5,544 nt of DNA, from NCBI GenBank assembly GCA_025924435.1, contig JAICIL010000298.1:1-5544 (forward strand), written 5' to 3'. Under the pieces are notes generated by a model. It did not search any database, was not told the origin of the DNA, and saw nothing but the letters and a program-made list of their open reading frames with translations. The translations under genes were made by a program, and so were the position numbers. Below, one piece after another: positions 4,963 through 5,544 of this stretch. The DNA comes from Chloroflexia bacterium (GTDB lineage: Bacteria > Chloroflexota > Chloroflexia > Thermomicrobiales > JALYUS01). Numbering within the stretch: the first letter of the stretch is position 1; every line of letters starts with the position of its first letter.

Positions 4963-5544
4963 ATGACCAGCACCATACACAATCTCGCGGCACATCAGGA
5001 GCGGTTCGCGCGGGCGGATGCGGTGCTTGCGGGCGGCGTCTCCGCGACGCTGCGCATCAACATGGCGATTGGGCATCCGGTCTACATGGAGCGCGCCGAC
5101 GGGCCGTATCTCTACGACGCCGACAGGCAGCGATTTATTGACTTCAACCTCGGCAACGGCGCGGCCTTGCTCGGCCACCGGCACCCCGCCGTCCAGGCGG
5201 CGATGATCGAGGCGGTGGAGCGCGGCATGCTCACGGGCAGCGAAACGGAGGAGCACGCCCGCCTCGCGGAGACGCTCGCCGCCTGCATCCCCAGCGCGGA
5301 ACGCTCCCGCTTCTCCACCGCCGGGACGGAAGCGCCGATGCTCGCCGTCCGCGTCGCCCGCGCCTATACCGGACGGCGGCGGATCGTCAAGTTCGAGGGA
5401 CATTTCCACGGCCTGTACGACGGCTTCATGTACAACCAGAAGGTGCCGCTCGCCACGCCGGACGCGCCGCCGACCGCCGAATCCGCCGGGATGATCGGCA
5501 GCCCGGACGACACGCTCGTCCTCCCCTGGAACGATGCGGGCCGC
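4963..5544 (+). CDS. Class III PLP-dependent aminotransferase, glutamate-1-semialdehyde aminomutase-like (3'-truncated)
   Basis: The frame is open from ATG 4963 to the window end (194 residues visible; relatives are about 430-450). AAAGGAG at 4948-4954 with eight-base spacing fixes the start. The N-terminal half matches the HemL-like subgroup: VLAGGVSATLR (21-31), a strand pair around GPYLYDADRQRFIDF (47-61), GHRHPAVQAA (71-80), RFSTAGTEAPMLAVRVARA (116-134) with the PLP-phosphate-binding GTEA at 121-124, and VKFEGHFHGLYDGF (142-155), where the aromatic and His stack on the cofactor ring. The PLP-binding Lys would lie beyond the window. Family knowledge: these cytosolic enzymes move an amino group within glutamate-1-semialdehyde or between an amine and a keto acid. 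The usual HemL opening 'GGVNSPVR' and 'SWGP' are replaced by GGVSATLR and NLGNGA, so I favour a paralogous aminotransferase or mutase over the tetrapyrrole enzyme. It is divergent from the PanE-like reductase. Confidence 0.88.
   Translation, partial: MTSTIHNLAAHQERFARADAVLAGGVSATLRINMAIGHPVYMERADGPYLYDADRQRFIDFNLGNGAALLGHRHPAVQAAMIEAVERGMLTGSETEEHARLAETLAACIPSAERSRFSTAGTEAPMLAVRVARAYTGRRRIVKFEGHFHGLYDGFMYNQKVPLATPDAPPTAESAGMIGSPDDTLVLPWNDAGR

Noticed and set aside
4937..4966. Nine-codon leader peptide (MGAIKEQPP) whose TGA overlaps the aminotransferase ATG
   Set aside because: The ATGA overlap is suggestive of coupling, but there is no ribosome binding site before ATG 4937 and no run of regulatory codons; the overlap is likely chance.

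Overview
This GC-rich window (about 70% GC in most genes, visibly lower around 2.8-3.1 kb) comes from a bacterium. The mix of an RqcH-type NFACT protein, a Tat-exported glycosidase-like protein, a HemL-like aminotransferase and a dispersed palindromic repeat of the 'TPGPFPRGRG' type suggests Chloroflexota or a similar GC-rich, free-living lineage such as Armatimonadota. That placement is an impression only: no rRNA or other phylogenetic marker is present.

Layout. (1) Positions 1-1842, plus strand: nearly complete rqcH, the bacterial Rqc2/NEMF homologue of ribosome-associated quality control, missing only about 11 N-terminal residues. (2) Positions 1951-2337, plus strand: a small protein with one membrane segment and a cytosolic-looking four-cysteine zinc-ribbon-like domain; its last residues and stop codon lie in a degenerate 7-bp repeat. 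A 108-bp gap separates it from rqcH and holds a candidate extended -10 next to a perfect palindrome. (3) Positions 2338-2523: a convergent intergenic gap with only weak hairpins. (4) Positions 2524-3573, minus strand: a Tat-signal protein resembling clan GH-A glycoside hydrolases, with both expected catalytic glutamates, in noticeably lower-GC DNA. (5) Positions 3642-4694, minus strand: a ketopantoate-reductase-family (PanE/ApbA-like) oxidoreductase that keeps the catalytic Lys and Glu but lacks the substrate-binding Asn residues, so it is probably not the pantothenate enzyme. (6) Positions 4749-4873: a 125-bp structure with perfect 33-bp inverted repeats, in the divergent promoter region. (7) Positions 4963-5544 and beyond, plus strand: the N-terminal 194 residues of a class III, PLP-dependent aminotransferase of the glutamate-1-semialdehyde aminomutase family, cut by the window end.

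How the genes relate. rqcH is a housekeeping translation-rescue gene, and nothing visible ties the zinc-ribbon protein to it beyond same-strand proximity. The PanE-like reductase and the aminotransferase are divergently transcribed across the inverted repeat and could share a metabolic substrate (2-oxo acid/amino acid chemistry), but this is inference. The glycosidase-like gene follows the reductase by 68 bp on the same strand and may be co-transcribed or may be a later insertion. I see no convincing new multi-gene system. The most notable items are the inverted-repeat element, the divergent active site of the PanE-like protein, the uncharacterised membrane zinc-ribbon protein and the compositionally distinct exported glycosidase-like gene.
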